Origin: Conchocele bisecta
Taxonomy: Eukaryota; Mollusca; Bivalvia; Lucinida; Thyasiridae
NCBI GenBank assembly: GCA_029237695.1
Contig: CM055265.1
Span: 79,354,447-79,418,446, forward strand
Reading direction: 5' to 3'
DNA length: 64,000 bases
This document shows, one piece after another, positions 1 to 11,312 of this stretch (position 1 is its first letter; every line of letters starts with the position of its first letter). The notes below the pieces were generated by a model, which did no database searches, was not told the DNA's origin, and saw only the letters and a list, made by a program, of their open reading frames with translations. A program made the position numbers and the translations under genes.

Positions 1-114
1 GATGTGGATGGTATGGACAAGCAAAATCGCCAATAAAAAAATATGTTAATTAAAACAAGGTTAAGCTCCCTGCTGTCTGACTAATATGGCGGTAATTATG
101 CTTCATTTTCATTG

Positions 115-312
115 GCTACCTATCTCGAGGGAACGAGATGCATAGCTAACTCGCGGTAACGAGATGCTATCTCGTGGGAACGTGATGCTATTTCGTGGTA
201 ACGAGATGCTATGTCGTTCCCATGACATAGCTAACTCGTGGTAACGGGGTGCTATCTCGTGGGAACGAGATGCTATGTCATGGTAACGAGATGCTATGTC
301 GTGGGAACGACA
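115..312. repeat. about 21-bp self-complementary minisatellite
   Basis: Around nine degenerate copies of a unit like ATCTCGTGGGAACGAGATGCT follow one another. Each unit is an inverted repeat (CTCGT against ACGAG) around a GGGA or GGTA centre. One part (about 214-232) is in the opposite orientation. No coding potential is seen. Confidence 0.85.
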
Positions 313-715
313 TAGAAAAAAAAAGAATATGCAACAGATTTGGATGAAATATGGCGCAGCAAACGCGTCTTCATGAGCTGTATTTGGTGGTCCAGGGAGT
401 TCGGCACAGACTTCTCTCGTTTTTGCGAAGAATCAAAACCCCTTACGTAATAAGGACACTATAAAAGAACACGTAAGTTGAACCAGATGGATTCTGGAAG
501 TTTCAGTACTTGTTGTTGTTGTTAGTACCACGTGATCATACACCTTGTGCATATACAACAGTTGGAAGCATTGTAGACCAGCATATATGCTGGTCTACAA
601 TGCTTCCAGCTAGTGTGTATGGGCCCTGATTGTGCAAATGCACAGTGTGAGCTGGAGCTATGCTGGATGCATGTGATCCCTTTCCTCAGCGCTGGGTTAT
701 TTTATGACCTATGTT
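313..715. other. gene-free stretch with one palindrome
   Basis: Nothing protein-coding or RNA-like is recognised here except the 46-bp palindrome listed separately at 563-608. The 5' exons of the dehydrogenase gene are not visible here either. Confidence 0.4.
563..608. repeat. perfect 46-bp palindrome
   Basis: The two 23-bp arms (TGGAAGCATTGTAGACCAGC... and its exact reverse complement) meet at position 585/586 with no spacer. Such a structure can form a cruciform and probably marks the core of a small fold-back element. Confidence 0.9.
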
Positions 716-1440
716 GGCCACAAATGCCATAATGCCCATTTCTCCAGTCATAGATCGGGAGACTGACTGGCCATAAGACACATTTCTCCTGTCACATATC
801 AGGAGACAGATCAGGAAATTGACTGGCCACACATGTCATAAGACTAATTTCTCCAGTTACAGATCAGGAGATAGACTGGCCACAAATGTCATAAGACTCA
901 TTTCTCCAGTCACAGATCAGGAGATTGAATGGCCACAAATGCCATAAGCCGCATTTGTCCAGTCACAGATCGGGAGATACACTGGCCACAAATGCCATAA
1001 GCCACAAATACCATAAGCCCAATTTCTCCAGTCACAGATCGGGAGATACACTGGCCACAAATTCCATAAGCCCCATTTCTCCAGTCACAGATCGGGAGAT
1101 AGACTGGCCACAAATGCCATAAGCCACAAATGCCATAAGCCCAATTTCTCCAGTCACATATCAGGAGATTGACTGGCCACAAAAATGCCGTAGGCCCCAT
1201 TTATCCAGTCACAGATCAGGAGATTTGCTGGCCACAAATGCTATAAGCCCCATTTCTCCAGCCACAGTTCTGGAGATTGACTGGCCATAAGACACATTTC
1301 TCCAGTCACAGATCAGGAGATACACTGACCATAAATGCCATAAGCCACATTTCTCCGGTCACAGATCGGGAGGTACACTGGCCACAAATGCCATAAGCCA
1401 CATTTCTCCAGCCACAGATCGGGAGATTGACTGGCCATAA
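716..1440. repeat. about 52-bp minisatellite, left part
   Basis: More than ten copies of a unit built from TTTCTCCAGTCACAGATC, GGGAGATACACTGGCC and ACAAATGCCATAAGCC. The spacing is about 52 bp, with some units lengthened by an extra CACAAATGCCATAAGC block. The array is split by the transposon at 1441-7635 and resumes at 7639. Its unit resembles the ends of the short inverted-repeat elements at 2100 and 16839, so it may have arisen from them. Open frames across it follow the repeat and are not genes. Confidence 0.9.
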
Positions 1441-1612
1441 TAGGACAAGAGCAGTACGTTAAATACTGCCAAAGATCGGAAAAAAATTAAACAAAGCTGA
1501 ATTTTTCACCATAGGTCAAGGATATCATGAGAAATAACATATCAAAACTCCCCATGAATCCGAGTTGAGCTTTCTTCAAATTTCAAGATGGCCGCCCAGA
1601 TGGCCGCCAAAA
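1441..1612 (+). repeat. left terminal inverted repeat of the Academ-type element
   Basis: It matches the reverse complement of 7474-7635 at high identity across the blocks ATTAAACAAAGCTG, ATTTTTCACCATAGGTC, CCCCATGAATCCGAG and GATGGCCGCC. A run of about seven bases near 1464 is absent from the other end. The repeated GATGGCCGCC words may be protein-binding sites, but this is only a guess. Confidence 0.88.
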
Positions 1613-2099
1613 ATGGTTAAATCTCTTAATGCGCTCCAAATGAGCTACAAATGAGCCAAATGTTTACAAAAAAGAGCATATCACGGCACAACATACATTT
1701 TAAAACATATTAGTATGTTTCTACCATTCAACATGATTCAAAATGGCCGCCATAGATTTAAAATAAGAAAAATATGTCCAAATTGACTCTTTTTTTTTTA
1801 AAAGAAATAACTTCATCTAATCGTTTCGTTACAAGGACTATGTCTTCTTCCATTTTGGTGTACCTTGTATAACTGTATTCAGAATACACAATGAATAATC
1901 TATCCGACATAAGTTTCTTATTCTGAATGGTGAATACTAATGCAAGGCAGTTCATATGCTCCACTCACGGATCGTATTTCTGATCGTCCATTAACAGTTA
2001 CATGCACTATAATAACTCAAAAATGTAGTCTAGTCTAGTTTCCCATCTATTTTAATAATTTATAAATATATCTACGTATCATAACGTAGTATAAATAAT

Positions 2100-2337
2100 T
2101 GTGGCCGTGACTGGAGAAATGGGGCTTATAGGATTTTTTAAATGGTGCTTATGGGATTTGTTTCCATCCTAGCTCCTGGTCCGCTAGAATTGTAATGTTT
2201 GTTAGAAGCATGATGGATGTTTCACTGACTGAATGGCGAACAGTGTAGTTCCTGATCAGACTGCACAGATGCGCAGGCTGATCTGGGGCTACACTGGTCG
2301 CATAGCCCATAAGACCCATTTCTCCAGTCACGGCCAC
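2100..2337. mobile_element. short inverted-repeat element (MITE), copy 1
   Basis: The ends are exact inverted repeats: TGTGGCCGTGACTGGAGAAA at the left and its complement at the right. The interior carries the partly self-complementary words CTGATCAGACTGCAC and GGCTACACTGG also found in the copy at 16839-17076. It encodes nothing and is nested inside the Academ-type element, so it moved later. The target duplication is not clear. Confidence 0.8.
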
Positions 2338-5300
2338 ATATAAGGAGACAGTGTCACGGTGACGTCAAAATAATAACGTTATGAGTTAATATCGCTGACG
2401 CTGGTTAGTTGAGAACGTTTAACAACGCTATGCTTTGAATAGCATCACTGATAGTGAATACGATTTCATTGACGCTGTCAGTTTTGATTTATTGAAACCT
2501 ATAAAGTTGATATATATCAATCTATCTACCCGCTTTCATCTAGATATAAGCAACCATTTAAGCAAAATAATGGATGTGTTATTTGTAAAGCGGTATTATC
2601 CTCTGCAAAGACGCAAACAGTTGGAGAAAAGTGTGATTCGCAGTGATGAATTGCAGACAGTTCTACAAACGCGAACATCACCTTTTGAAGTGCATGTGAA
2701 TTGCTTTAAAGAATACACTCGCAAAACATCCCATTTAAAGCGGAAATTTGAACCCTCTGCAGATAATGGTGATGACAACAGAGAGGGAGTTTCAACATCG
2801 CTGCGCTCTAATTTGATTTTGAGACAGATTATTTATTCTGTGGCAAAACGTTGTTGCATGATTCTAAGCTTCCGAAATCTCGTCGACGAGAGTCTAGCGA
2901 TGTTGAGACCATTTAGTATTTGCCGGAACTGATTTCATGTGCCAAGAAGAGACACGATTCTTGGGGCGAGCAAGTGTTGCTGCGTATTCAGTCTGTTAGT
3001 GACTTAGTTGCCCCAGAGAGCAAGTACCATCGTGGATGTTCGACACAGTTTAGGGGACGACAAACCGATGCTGAAAGAGGCAGACCATGTGACATGTTTA
3101 AAGAGGTATCGTTTCAAAAGTTGTGTCTGCATCTTGATGAGAACGATGAATGTCAGTATTCCCTGTCAGAACTTTCAGATATTCACGAAAGCTACATGGA
3201 GGGGGCCGAAGGATATTCAGTGAAGTATCTTAGGCAGAAACTACAAGCACACTATGGAGATCAAATGATTATAACGAGCATACCAGGCATATCAAACAGT
3301 GTAACCTTCCGTGACAAAGGACACAAAGTACTTCGTGACAATTGGGTAGCTGAACAAAAAGCCAATGTTTTAACAGAGAAAAACCGAATCATAGACATGG
3401 CTGCCTCTATCATAAGATATGATATCAGGACACATGCATACAATTGCGCAGAATATCCCACAATGGAATCGACGAACGATGGAAATTCATTAGTTCCCGA
3501 GAGCATTTCTCGTTTTCTGCACGGGATTATAAAGTCAACGGCATTGAAAGAAAGTAAGTCTATAGAAAGACGATGTACAGCGATATCGCATTCAATAATA
3601 GCTGCGTGTAGGCCAAAGTCATTTGTATCCCCAATACTCTTAGCAGTCGCAGTGTACATACACAGACAGTATGCATCTCGTGAGCTAATTGACATCTTAA
3701 GTAGCATGTGGTTTGCTGATGATTACAAGGAAATTCAGAGATTGGATTACGCATTTCTCTCTAAGGATGAGCCATCCTACAACTTAAATGGCATCACACA
3801 GTTTGTATTCGACAATGCTGACTTTAATGTTGCAACTCTAACAGGACATGGCACCTTTCACACAATGGGTGGAAATGGGTGTGTCACGCCCCCAGATAAA
3901 GTAGTAAAAGAAAACTGTCACTCGTTCAGTAACTGTATCCAGTGCCCAAGTAATTGAGAAGTTCGGGGATGTCCCTATAAAATCGTACAGGAAACCAACT
4001 GTTCCGGGGCTACAGTCTGTAGTGTTCGGTCCTCTAGAAGCTCCAAAATCGGACCCACCTAGTCTGAAGTTTGCCACAAGTTTAGATTGTCTGTGGATGT
4101 CCAGCTTGTCTATGCATGTCTCACCATGTCCATTTTGGAGTGGATTCATGCAGCTGGCAGTAACAGGCGAGAATCACATGAAGATTAGAATAGAAATTCT
4201 TCCATTCATCAACCTTGATCCTGGAAATGCGAGTACAATTTACACTGCACTGTCCTTTGCACAAAAGCAGTCCGAGAAATATGAGCTTGGTACCTGTGCA
4301 GTAACTTTCGATCAACCGCTTTATAGCAAAGCGGCCGAAATAGTGTCCGCGTCTCCCGATCTTTCAAAAGTCATTGCAAGGTTGGGTGGTTTTCATCTAC
4401 TTATGTCATATATGGGATCAGTAGGATTTATTATTGCAGGCAGTGGGCTGGGGACATTATGAGGGACTGTCTATGTCCCTGAGTCTGTTGTCCATATGCT
4501 AACTGGACATGCCTACGCAAGAGCACTTCGTGCTCACCTTACAACATCAGCAGTCATAGCAGCGTTGCTGTTAGAGAAGCCCGGGTGTTTAGACAATGTT
4601 GACTTCGATCCTTTGCGTCGTTTTCACAAATCGCTTATGGAAAATGGCGATGAAACTGAAAGAGAAGAGGATGATGCATGTTTGCAGAACATTACCGAGG
4701 TAATTGCTGACGCGATCAAAGGTGCAGCAAATGAAAGTCGAACAGGAACACTCTGGACAATTATTTGGAACAGGTGTTTCTCCTTAGGTTGTTTATTCGG
4801 GCTGAGCGTACAGCGTGTCAGTAGAATGATCCCTTTCTTCCATGCTGCGGGTCATCTGGCCTACGCAAAGTCAGCCAGGCTATACCTGCACCAGATGACA
4901 TAACTTGACTCCAGCATATCTGAAACAGAACGCAGATTGTTCACCGATCATGGATACTTTACAATACGCAGGTCTGATCATTTTTGGAGCGGCAACTTTT
5001 CGGACCAGACCATTGAGCAGGAGCTTATGCGTCTGTTGAAGTCTGCCGGATGGATGACTCATGGACGGGGAATCACTGAAAGCACGTTGGCAAAGTGGAT
5101 CCATGCATTGCCGAGTTGCATACCTATATGTGAAGCCCTTGAGAAATGTACCGGTATCCATACGAGTACCTCAGAGTTGCATAAGGATATGCGGGTCAGC
5201 TCAGAATCTCGCGACCGCAAAGACTACAATGCCTTCTTAGAGTGGATGCGGATACATTCACCATTTTCAGCTAGTAAACCAGATTCACTGTTTGCAATAT

Positions 5301-5513
5301 ACACAGGTCTGGTGGCTGATGTATCTGTGAACTGTGACACCGCCTATGAGATAGGCCGGGCAGCCGCTGCTACCATTGTCAATACACCGTTCATAGATGT
5401 AAAACTGAAACTGAACGACAGAGTGAAGACAATAAGTGGAGCTGTTAACACAGTCAAGATTCGTGGTCAGTCAGTTGTGGTAAACCCAACTTTGCTATTT
5501 AATAGAATCACTT

Positions 5514-6197
5514 GTGTTATGCAAAGAATTCCTGTCGTACGAACTGGCACCACAACCCACGTCTCTCTTCAATGAAGGCACAATGAGGAAGACTGCCAAA
5601 AGTACACTTAGTGCCCTGCTGCGGTCAAATGGTACGCCACAGTCTACATTTGCGGAAGATGCTGTCTTTGTCATTGATGGCGGTTACCTTCTACACACTG
5701 TCATTTGGCCTTCCGATGCAACGTACAAGCAAGTATGCGAGTCATATGTATCGTACATAGTAGAGCATTATGGCAGCGAAGACATAACGGTTGTCTTTGA
5801 TGGATGTGGAAGTCAATCATCTACTAAATCTAATGAGCAGCACAGACGGGCATCAAAATCGGTTTCTGGTGACATTATATTTGATGCCGAGATGAAAACC
5901 ATGACCTCTCAAACTTCCTTCCTCGCCAATGGTTCCAATAAGACAAGATTGATAGAAATGCTCACGGACGAGTTGAGACACAGCAACATAACTGTAAAAC
6001 AGGCTGAAGCTGACGCTGATAGTCTGATTATCTCAACAGCATTATCAGTTTCACAATCTCTGTCCAAACAAGTGGTAGTTATTGGAACAGGCACTGACTT
6101 GCTAGTAATGCTAGTGTCCCAAGCTACTCCACTCACCCGCATGCACATGATGTTCAAGAGAAATCCGTTATGTGTATACGACATTACAGATATCTAA
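5514..6197 (+). pseudogene. PIN/XPG (FEN1-like) nuclease portion of the Academ-type protein
   Basis: This stretch stays open for 227 codons in one frame. It holds the acidic blocks of a PIN-type 5' nuclease in order: VFVIDGGYLLHTV near residue 50, ITVVFDGCGS near 90, AEADADSLII near 165 and VVVIGTGTDLLVML near 190. In the PIN/XPG family such Asp/Glu clusters hold the metal ions that cut flapped or structured DNA. It is entered from the previous frame by overlap at 5514-5575 and ends at a stop after VYDITDI, where the protein should continue toward 6228. Function of the intact protein is inferred from fold motifs only. Confidence 0.7.
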
Positions 6198-6227
6198 CAC
6201 TCAATTGGGGGCGCAAAGAAACACCTG

Positions 6228-6831
6228 ATGGCTGTTCACGCTATTACCGGATGTGATACGGTATCAGCACTGTTTGGCAAAGGAAAACGGAAAGCATTTA
6301 AACGTGTTGAAAAAGACAGTGGCAATGCTGGTTTTGATGATTTTGCAGCCACACACAGTACGAAGGAGAAAGTGGCTGCGGCTGGGGAACAATTTCTCCT
6401 TTCTCCTTCGGCTCTACGGTGCCCAGAAGACAGACACACTTGACAAGTACCGATACATAGCTTACAACCGATATATGAGCCATGCATCTCTGACCACTAC
6501 GTTTAAGCTAGAAGCACTACCACCCACGAGTGCAGCAGCCGGGCAGTATTCCTATCGTACGTACCATTCTGTACAGAAATGGTTGGGCAATGAACTTTCC
6601 CCAACAGAGTGGGGCTGGCATTTCCATGGCGATTGTTTGCTACCGACCGAGTCAGAAGCTCCTATTGCACCTGACAAGCTTTTGAAATTGGTGTCTTGTG
6701 GTTGCAAAACCGGCTGTGTGCGGCTATGCGGATGCCGAAAACTAGGACTCCACTGTTCATCCATGTGTAGTCAATGCATGGGGAAAACATGCACAAACAT
6801 CCCCAGATGTCTTCAGATTGTACTACATTAG
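6228..6831 (+). pseudogene. Cys-rich C-terminal part of the Academ-type protein
   Basis: Two overlapping frames (6228-6443 and 6253-6831) carry the end of the large protein. The first continues the nuclease with HAITGCDTVSALFGKGK. The second ends in a cluster of about a dozen cysteines: LVSCGCKTGCVRLCGC, then LHCSSMCSQCMGKTCTN. A multi-cysteine finger of this kind is a known trait of Academ proteins and would bind zinc and DNA or protein. The true C terminus is uncertain, because the acidic tail after 6831 lies in another frame. Confidence 0.7.
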
Positions 6832-7473
6832 ATGATGACATACAGTGAAACGTTAGTGATTCCAGCGATGAGCACTCAAAATACAGTTGATTCATTAAGC
6901 AGAAAAATGACTGCTGATATGCAATTTATTGTTAATATGAGTAATGATGTGCACTGTGCGATTAGTAATGTACGGTCCCCAGAAAGAATACAATATCAAC
7001 TAATAACAGTAAACAGTAACAATAACATGAAAGCAATGGAAGCTCCACAAGAAAGCAACACACTCGCAACAAATCGTAAGTGAATGAAATAGCAAACAAA
7101 CATGAAAATGGGGAACATTTAAATGATGTTACATTGTTATGAACGTAAAATGGCATACCATTGTTTATAATAACACATTTATTCTTGGTGTTTCGTCTGT
7201 ACACTAGATTGTAGTATCTCTATAAATGTGAAAATGACCTATTGACGTATTTATGTATTCATCGTTATGCTACGAAGATTGATATTTGAACATAATTGGT
7301 CGTTTACGCTCAAAATAAGCATTTTCCGTGTTTGACGGCCATCTTGGACGCCATTTTGAAGTTTGTAAGAACATCACTATGACCTGAAATAGTGTTTACG
7401 TTAATTGTATTGTTATGCTGATCATTTTCTGAAAGTATAGGGTAATTTGGGACAGATTTAGGTTTATTGCATA

Positions 7474-7635
7474 TTTTGGCGGCCATCTTGGACGCCATCT
7501 TGAATTCTGAGGAAAGCTCAACTCGGATTCATGGGGAGTTTTGATATGTTAATTCTCATGATATCCGGGACCTATGGTGAAAAATTCAGCTTTGTTTAAT
7601 TTTTTTCCGATCTAAAACGCTCTACTCTTGGCCTA
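7474..7635 (-). repeat. right terminal inverted repeat of the Academ-type element
   Basis: It is the reverse complement of 1441-1612 apart from scattered differences and one gap of about seven bases. The next inner block (7335-7365) repeats the words GGCCATCTTGGACGCCAT. The end CTCTTGGCCTA abuts TTA and then the resumed minisatellite. Confidence 0.88.
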
Positions 7636-7638
7636 TTA

Positions 7639-7745
7639 GACACATGTCTCCAGTCACAGATCGGGAGGTACACTGGCCACAAATGTCATAAGCACCATTT
7701 ATCCAGTCACAGATCAGGAGATAGACTGGCCACAAATGCACAGTG
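7639..7745. repeat. about 52-bp minisatellite, right part
   Basis: Two further copies of the unit seen at 716-1440 (CTCCAGTCACAGATC...GGCCACAAATG). They show that the Academ-type element landed inside one array. Confidence 0.85.
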
Positions 7746-7950
7746 CATATCCAGATCGATGAATTAAATACTTTTACAAAATTTACAATATTTTTCATAA
7801 ATAAAGTTAAAAGATGACACAATTATATTCCGCATATACTCTGAAAGTTTTGTCAACTTTTGACGCCATTTACAGAAAAAATTGTAAATTTTGTAAACAT
7901 CTTTGATGAAATTACGCAGACTACTCATTTTACGATTCTCATGTTGACAG

Positions 7951-8151
7951 ATTCGGGCACCTGGACGTGGCGGTGTATAATGCGGGGGCCATCTTGTGGA
8001 AGCCCGTCCTGGAGACACCGGTCAAGCGGCTTGACCTCATGATTGAAGTGAATCTGAGGGGCGCTTACGTGATGATACATGCCCTGCTGCCACACCTACT
8101 GCACAGGGGGGCGGGGAGGGTGGTGCTGGTGGCCCCGCCTATCTATAACAG
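7951..8151 (+). CDS. short-chain dehydrogenase/reductase, internal exon A
   Basis: The exon follows an acceptor ending TTGACAG and stops before the donor GTACAT. It encodes the middle of a Rossmann-fold dehydrogenase: GHLDVAVYNAGAILWKP holds the conserved NAG turn after beta-strand 4, and RLDLMIEVNLRGAYVM the following helix with its Asn. The last words are GRVVLVAPPIYN. In the family a catalytic Ser usually follows the VxxV strand. Here Ala-Pro-Pro stands near that place, as in some HSDL2-like proteins that have Ser-Pro-Pro. The exon leaves two bases of an Arg codon that the exon at 11313 completes exactly. The N-terminal cofactor-binding exons (TGxxxGxG) are not in the window. Substrate unknown. 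Confidence 0.9.
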
Positions 8152-8352
8152 GTACATGTGACTCGCTGTAATGGTTGGTGTGGTGTTTGATCTGGGATAT
8201 GTAGTGAGTCAGGTAGTTGAATGTCAGCTGTATCTGATACACAAGTCTGTATGTGGATGCTTGATAGTCGACTGTGAGGATGTACTACCTCAGCCACGTT
8301 GGAACCATCGATCTCTTTCTCGGTTTTGATTTTGAAACTCTGTCGATAAACG

Positions 8353-8389
<37 letters not shown>

Positions 8390-9991
8390 GAAATTGGTTG
8401 GATACTCTCCCACCATAGTTCCTCCCAGTCCCAATTTTTTTATTTTGGTGATTACGTCGGTCAACGGGAGTCTTTGGACGAGCTGTTTCTAGTATCGGTT
8501 GTGGTATGTAGCGAATACCAAGCATGTTACCTCCTTTGGGATTCAAATGTATATCGTCCCGGTAAAGTGAGTCGTCCGGCACTCCATCAGTCATAAAGTT
8601 ACTGGAGTTATCCAAAAAGTGGCAGCCAGTTTTGCGTGTACAGAGTCAATGTTTCACGTTATCGTTTGTAGTTTCAATTGCAATGTTAACCAGTCTGTCG
8701 GTAAAATGGATGACATAATTATCTGGGCATTTGGGTTAATTTGTCGAATAATGTCTGCCGTTTCACGTAATTGGTTGACTATGGTTTCGGGAGCATCCGC
8801 AACATTGTTTGTTCCAACATGACGTAGCAACACAGCATCAGCATTGGCAATCTGGGTAGGATTATTTTATGCAATGCTAATTAAAGGGTTTTCAATTGAT
8901 TTAATTCTGGCTCATGGGTGTGTGCGAATGGAATGTACACGTTGAGTTTGTCATCTGCCAATTACTTCGTAGACAATGAGCTTATGATTGAGTCACCGGT
9001 CACATACATTTGTCTTCAGGCGGTATGAACCGTTCTTTCTGTGGTTGATCGACGTTTTTCTTCTTCCATTTGCTTCATCTTAGTAGTCAGATTCTCATTT
9101 TCAGCATTTAAATTCTCTTTTGCAGCGGATAGTGCAGTGGGACATTAGCTGCTTAACTTTACATTCCAGAGCTACACTGTTCTATCTTAGTGCTTTGGAA
9201 CCACTGATTAATGATTGTATGTGGTTTTGAAAATCAGTGTTTGCCGCTTCAAGTTGTTCATACTGGGCTTCCATCTCTTTATATTTTGAAAAACGTAAGT
9301 TGATTTCAGGCGTTTTTGGGCTGTGGCTCATCAGTGATCATTGTATCACTGAATAGTACTGGTTCACTGTCATCTGGAGGTGAATGTATGCTGACATGAT
9401 GTTTGGCTGTATTTGTTCCGAGAGTGTTATCTGCCGTTTACAATCTGAATGCGCCACCATCTTCACAAATGTTACATCTTCATCGTCATCTGTGTTTTGG
9501 GTTGGTAGGAGTCAGATGTCATTGTTTTCATGTGCCTGCCGCTTTGGCACTGTGCACATTTCTGTAGCACATGTGTTAGGTATGCCATCAAAGCTGTGTG
9601 ATACAGACATTTTGTTTGTGCTACTCAGATGATTGTTCACATCCGTTGACACATCAGAGTCAATTCGATTTACTCTCGGGCTGAACTTTACCTTTTGTTT
9701 AATTTTCGCCAGTAGGCCCATTATAGAACTCTGTGCTGCTTCCATATGTGGCTTTGAAGTTTCCTTATTTCCATTTTCCTTGGATGAGTTAGTTGTGTGT
9801 AATGAAGTCCTGCATTGTTGTATTGTCCTGGACGCTATGCTCACTAGACTGTGGTGAGTTGTTACGAGTATCAATTTTCTCAGAAAGGTTTTCGAAGATG
9901 TTATTTCTCCACAGCATACACCATGCACCTTGTATGTGTAATGTTTTAGTTCCAATATGAATATTGATGACAACTTTTTTTTTCCTCGCAA
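8139..9991 (-). pseudogene. decayed coiled-coil plus SGNH-hydrolase ORF, probably a retroelement ORF1
   Basis: Read on the - strand, 9991-9512 gives an open N-terminal piece of 159 codons. The stretch 9350-9050 gives Glu/Lys/Asn-rich coiled-coil text in broken frames. The stretch 8860-8760 gives LLRHVGTNNVADAPETIV, matching the GxN block of SGNH hydrolases, and 8615-8200 gives SLYRDDIHLNPKGG, matching the DxxH block. An Asn run from a (GTT)n tract lies at 8350-8388. Esterase-like ORF1 proteins of this layout occur in some non-LTR retrotransposons. No reverse transcriptase lies next to it, so the family is uncertain. It sits inside a dehydrogenase intron in the opposite orientation. Confidence 0.5.
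8350..8388. repeat. (GTT)n microsatellite
   Basis: About twelve GTT triplets in a row. On the - strand they read as a polyasparagine run within the decayed SGNH-hydrolase ORF. Confidence 0.95.
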
Positions 9992-10481
9992 TTGAAATGT
10001 TTCCTGGTGACCTGATTTGGATTTACTGGACGAAAAAACATACAGTTGTTTTAATAGTCCATTTGCTTTGCTGAAGTTAATTTCGCTGTGAAATCTAATA
10101 CAAACTGAGGGTGTCTTGTCGGAAACATAACAGTTTCACTTATTTCACTTTATACACTTTATGTTGAATTACTAATTACTTTTTTCAGCACTATAATTAT
10201 AATAGATCCTGAATAACTTATTTTGCTACGATCCTGTACAGAATAAGACCCGTTTTCCCACGTTTTGTTAAATGTCCATTGATCTGCTGCAGCTCAGTAG
10301 GGGTCCATTACCATATTGACAGCAGATGGTAATTTGATGTTCTGTGACTTCCTCCGTTATATAACACAGGTGTCTGGCATTTGGAACTTGGTCAATAGCA
10401 CAGTAGGAGGTATTGACCAGTATCCTACACTAAAGACAATGGAAATCCATATTTGACTTTTATATTTTAAATGTTCACATT
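9992..10481. other. intron sequence without recognised features
   Basis: AT-rich intron of the dehydrogenase gene. No exon, RNA or repeat is recognised before the TTAA-flanked element. Confidence 0.4.
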
Positions 10482-10485
10482 TTAA

Positions 10486-10965
10486 AGGTACATGCCCACC
10501 CAGTAGGGACAAGATGTTCTTTATATCAGAGACATCATCTGGGACATTTTCTGGCAAAATAAACATTCATTCACCATTACCTCACGTATTGATTGGCATT
10601 ATTATACATTGTTTATTGGACGTAACTTTCCACACTGATATCAGGGGCGATAACCGTGTTTCCTTAAAATGTTAACGGACATTACTATTTGTTCTCTGTA
10701 TTTATTTATCTGTCAAATTTATTATTTGTTCAGGTGACACATTTGATTAGGATAAATAATTTTAAAAAAAATACCATGCCTCATTTGCATATGAAAATAG
10801 CCTGATACCAACGCGCGTCACTATCAGTAAGATAAATATTACTAAGTGATTATATCTGTATAGGGAGCACTCGTAATTTTTAGAACTAGTGGAATAGTGA
10901 CACAATTATACACTTATTTAATTCAAATAAAGAGAATGTTGTGCCTATTGAGTGGGCATGTACCT
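10486..10965. mobile_element. 480-bp MITE with TTAA target duplication
   Basis: The ends are inverted repeats of about 30 bp, AGGTACATGCCCACCCAGTA at the left and AGGTACATGCCCACTCAATA read inward from the right. TTAA directly flanks both sides (10482-10485 and 10966-10969). TTAA duplication is typical of piggyBac and Kolobok transposons. The interior is AT-rich and encodes nothing, so it must be moved by another element's transposase. It lies in the intron between dehydrogenase exons A and B. Confidence 0.85.
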
Positions 10966-11312
10966 TTAAACAATTATCCAGTTTAAAGTTTTAAATATCT
11001 GCATATTCCTTGTGACAATCTCTCACATTTTTTTAAATATTGAATGTTTTATCACTAATTTGGTTGGAGCTCCAAAATACATGACCTACTTCACTGACTG
11101 TAGGTTTCAATCCTGCTATAGGCATGAATGAATACTTTCGTAGTATGTTCATCCCACTAGTATTTTGAATTATTTTGGCATGTATCTATATTATTATTAT
11201 ATCCATCAAATGTTAACATATTTTCATACAGTTTACACTGATCACAAGGATACTTGTATGGTTTGTCTAAAGGTAACTATTCGTCATTTGTTTATTTTTT
11301 TTCGAAATTCAG

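Larger units (their letters stand above)
2570..6831 (+). pseudogene. Academ-type transposase/nuclease protein, frameshifted
   Basis: One collinear protein of about 1,400 residues is spread over all three + frames. Open pieces are 2570-2932 (start MDVLFVKRYYPLQ), 2920-3957, 4022-4462, 4496-4903, 4937-5575, 5514-6197 and 6228-6831. At least five changes of frame and several in-frame stops (near 2911, 4460 and 4901) interrupt it, so this copy cannot make a full protein. The central part has the pattern of a protein amplified in many invertebrate genomes, with words such as ATLTGHGTFHTMGG, ITFDQPL-like VTFDQPLYSKA and GRGITESTLAKWIH. I cannot assign catalytic DDE residues with certainty. A PIN/XPG-like block and a Cys-rich tail follow, described separately. 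No intron is needed to explain it. It would act on DNA in the nucleus. A transposition role is inferred from the surrounding inverted repeats. Confidence 0.8.
1441..7635 (+). mobile_element. Academ-type DNA transposon, decayed copy
   Basis: The element is bounded by inverted termini starting TAGGACAAGAG on the left and, read inward from the right, TAGGCCAAGAG. It is flanked by TAA (1438-1440) and TTA (7636-7638), in keeping with a 3-bp target duplication in which one base has changed. Neighbouring copies of the host minisatellite show the empty site as GGCCATAAGACAC. Inside is one long + strand gene (2570-6831) for a very large protein with an XPG/PIN-type nuclease block and a Cys-rich C terminus. 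Academ elements of the XPG-carrying lineage are known to combine these with 3-4-bp duplications. The family name rests on this combination, not on a database match. A short inverted-repeat element has inserted at 2100-2337. Confidence 0.75.

Noticed and set aside
910..1200. Open frames of 96 and 65 codons on both strands
   Set aside because: They follow the 52-bp minisatellite unit, repeat the same words in both directions and have no other support.
6832..7083. 83-codon frame directly after the Academ-type gene
   Set aside because: It begins at the stop of the large gene, and the acidic tail expected there lies in another frame. No domain is seen.
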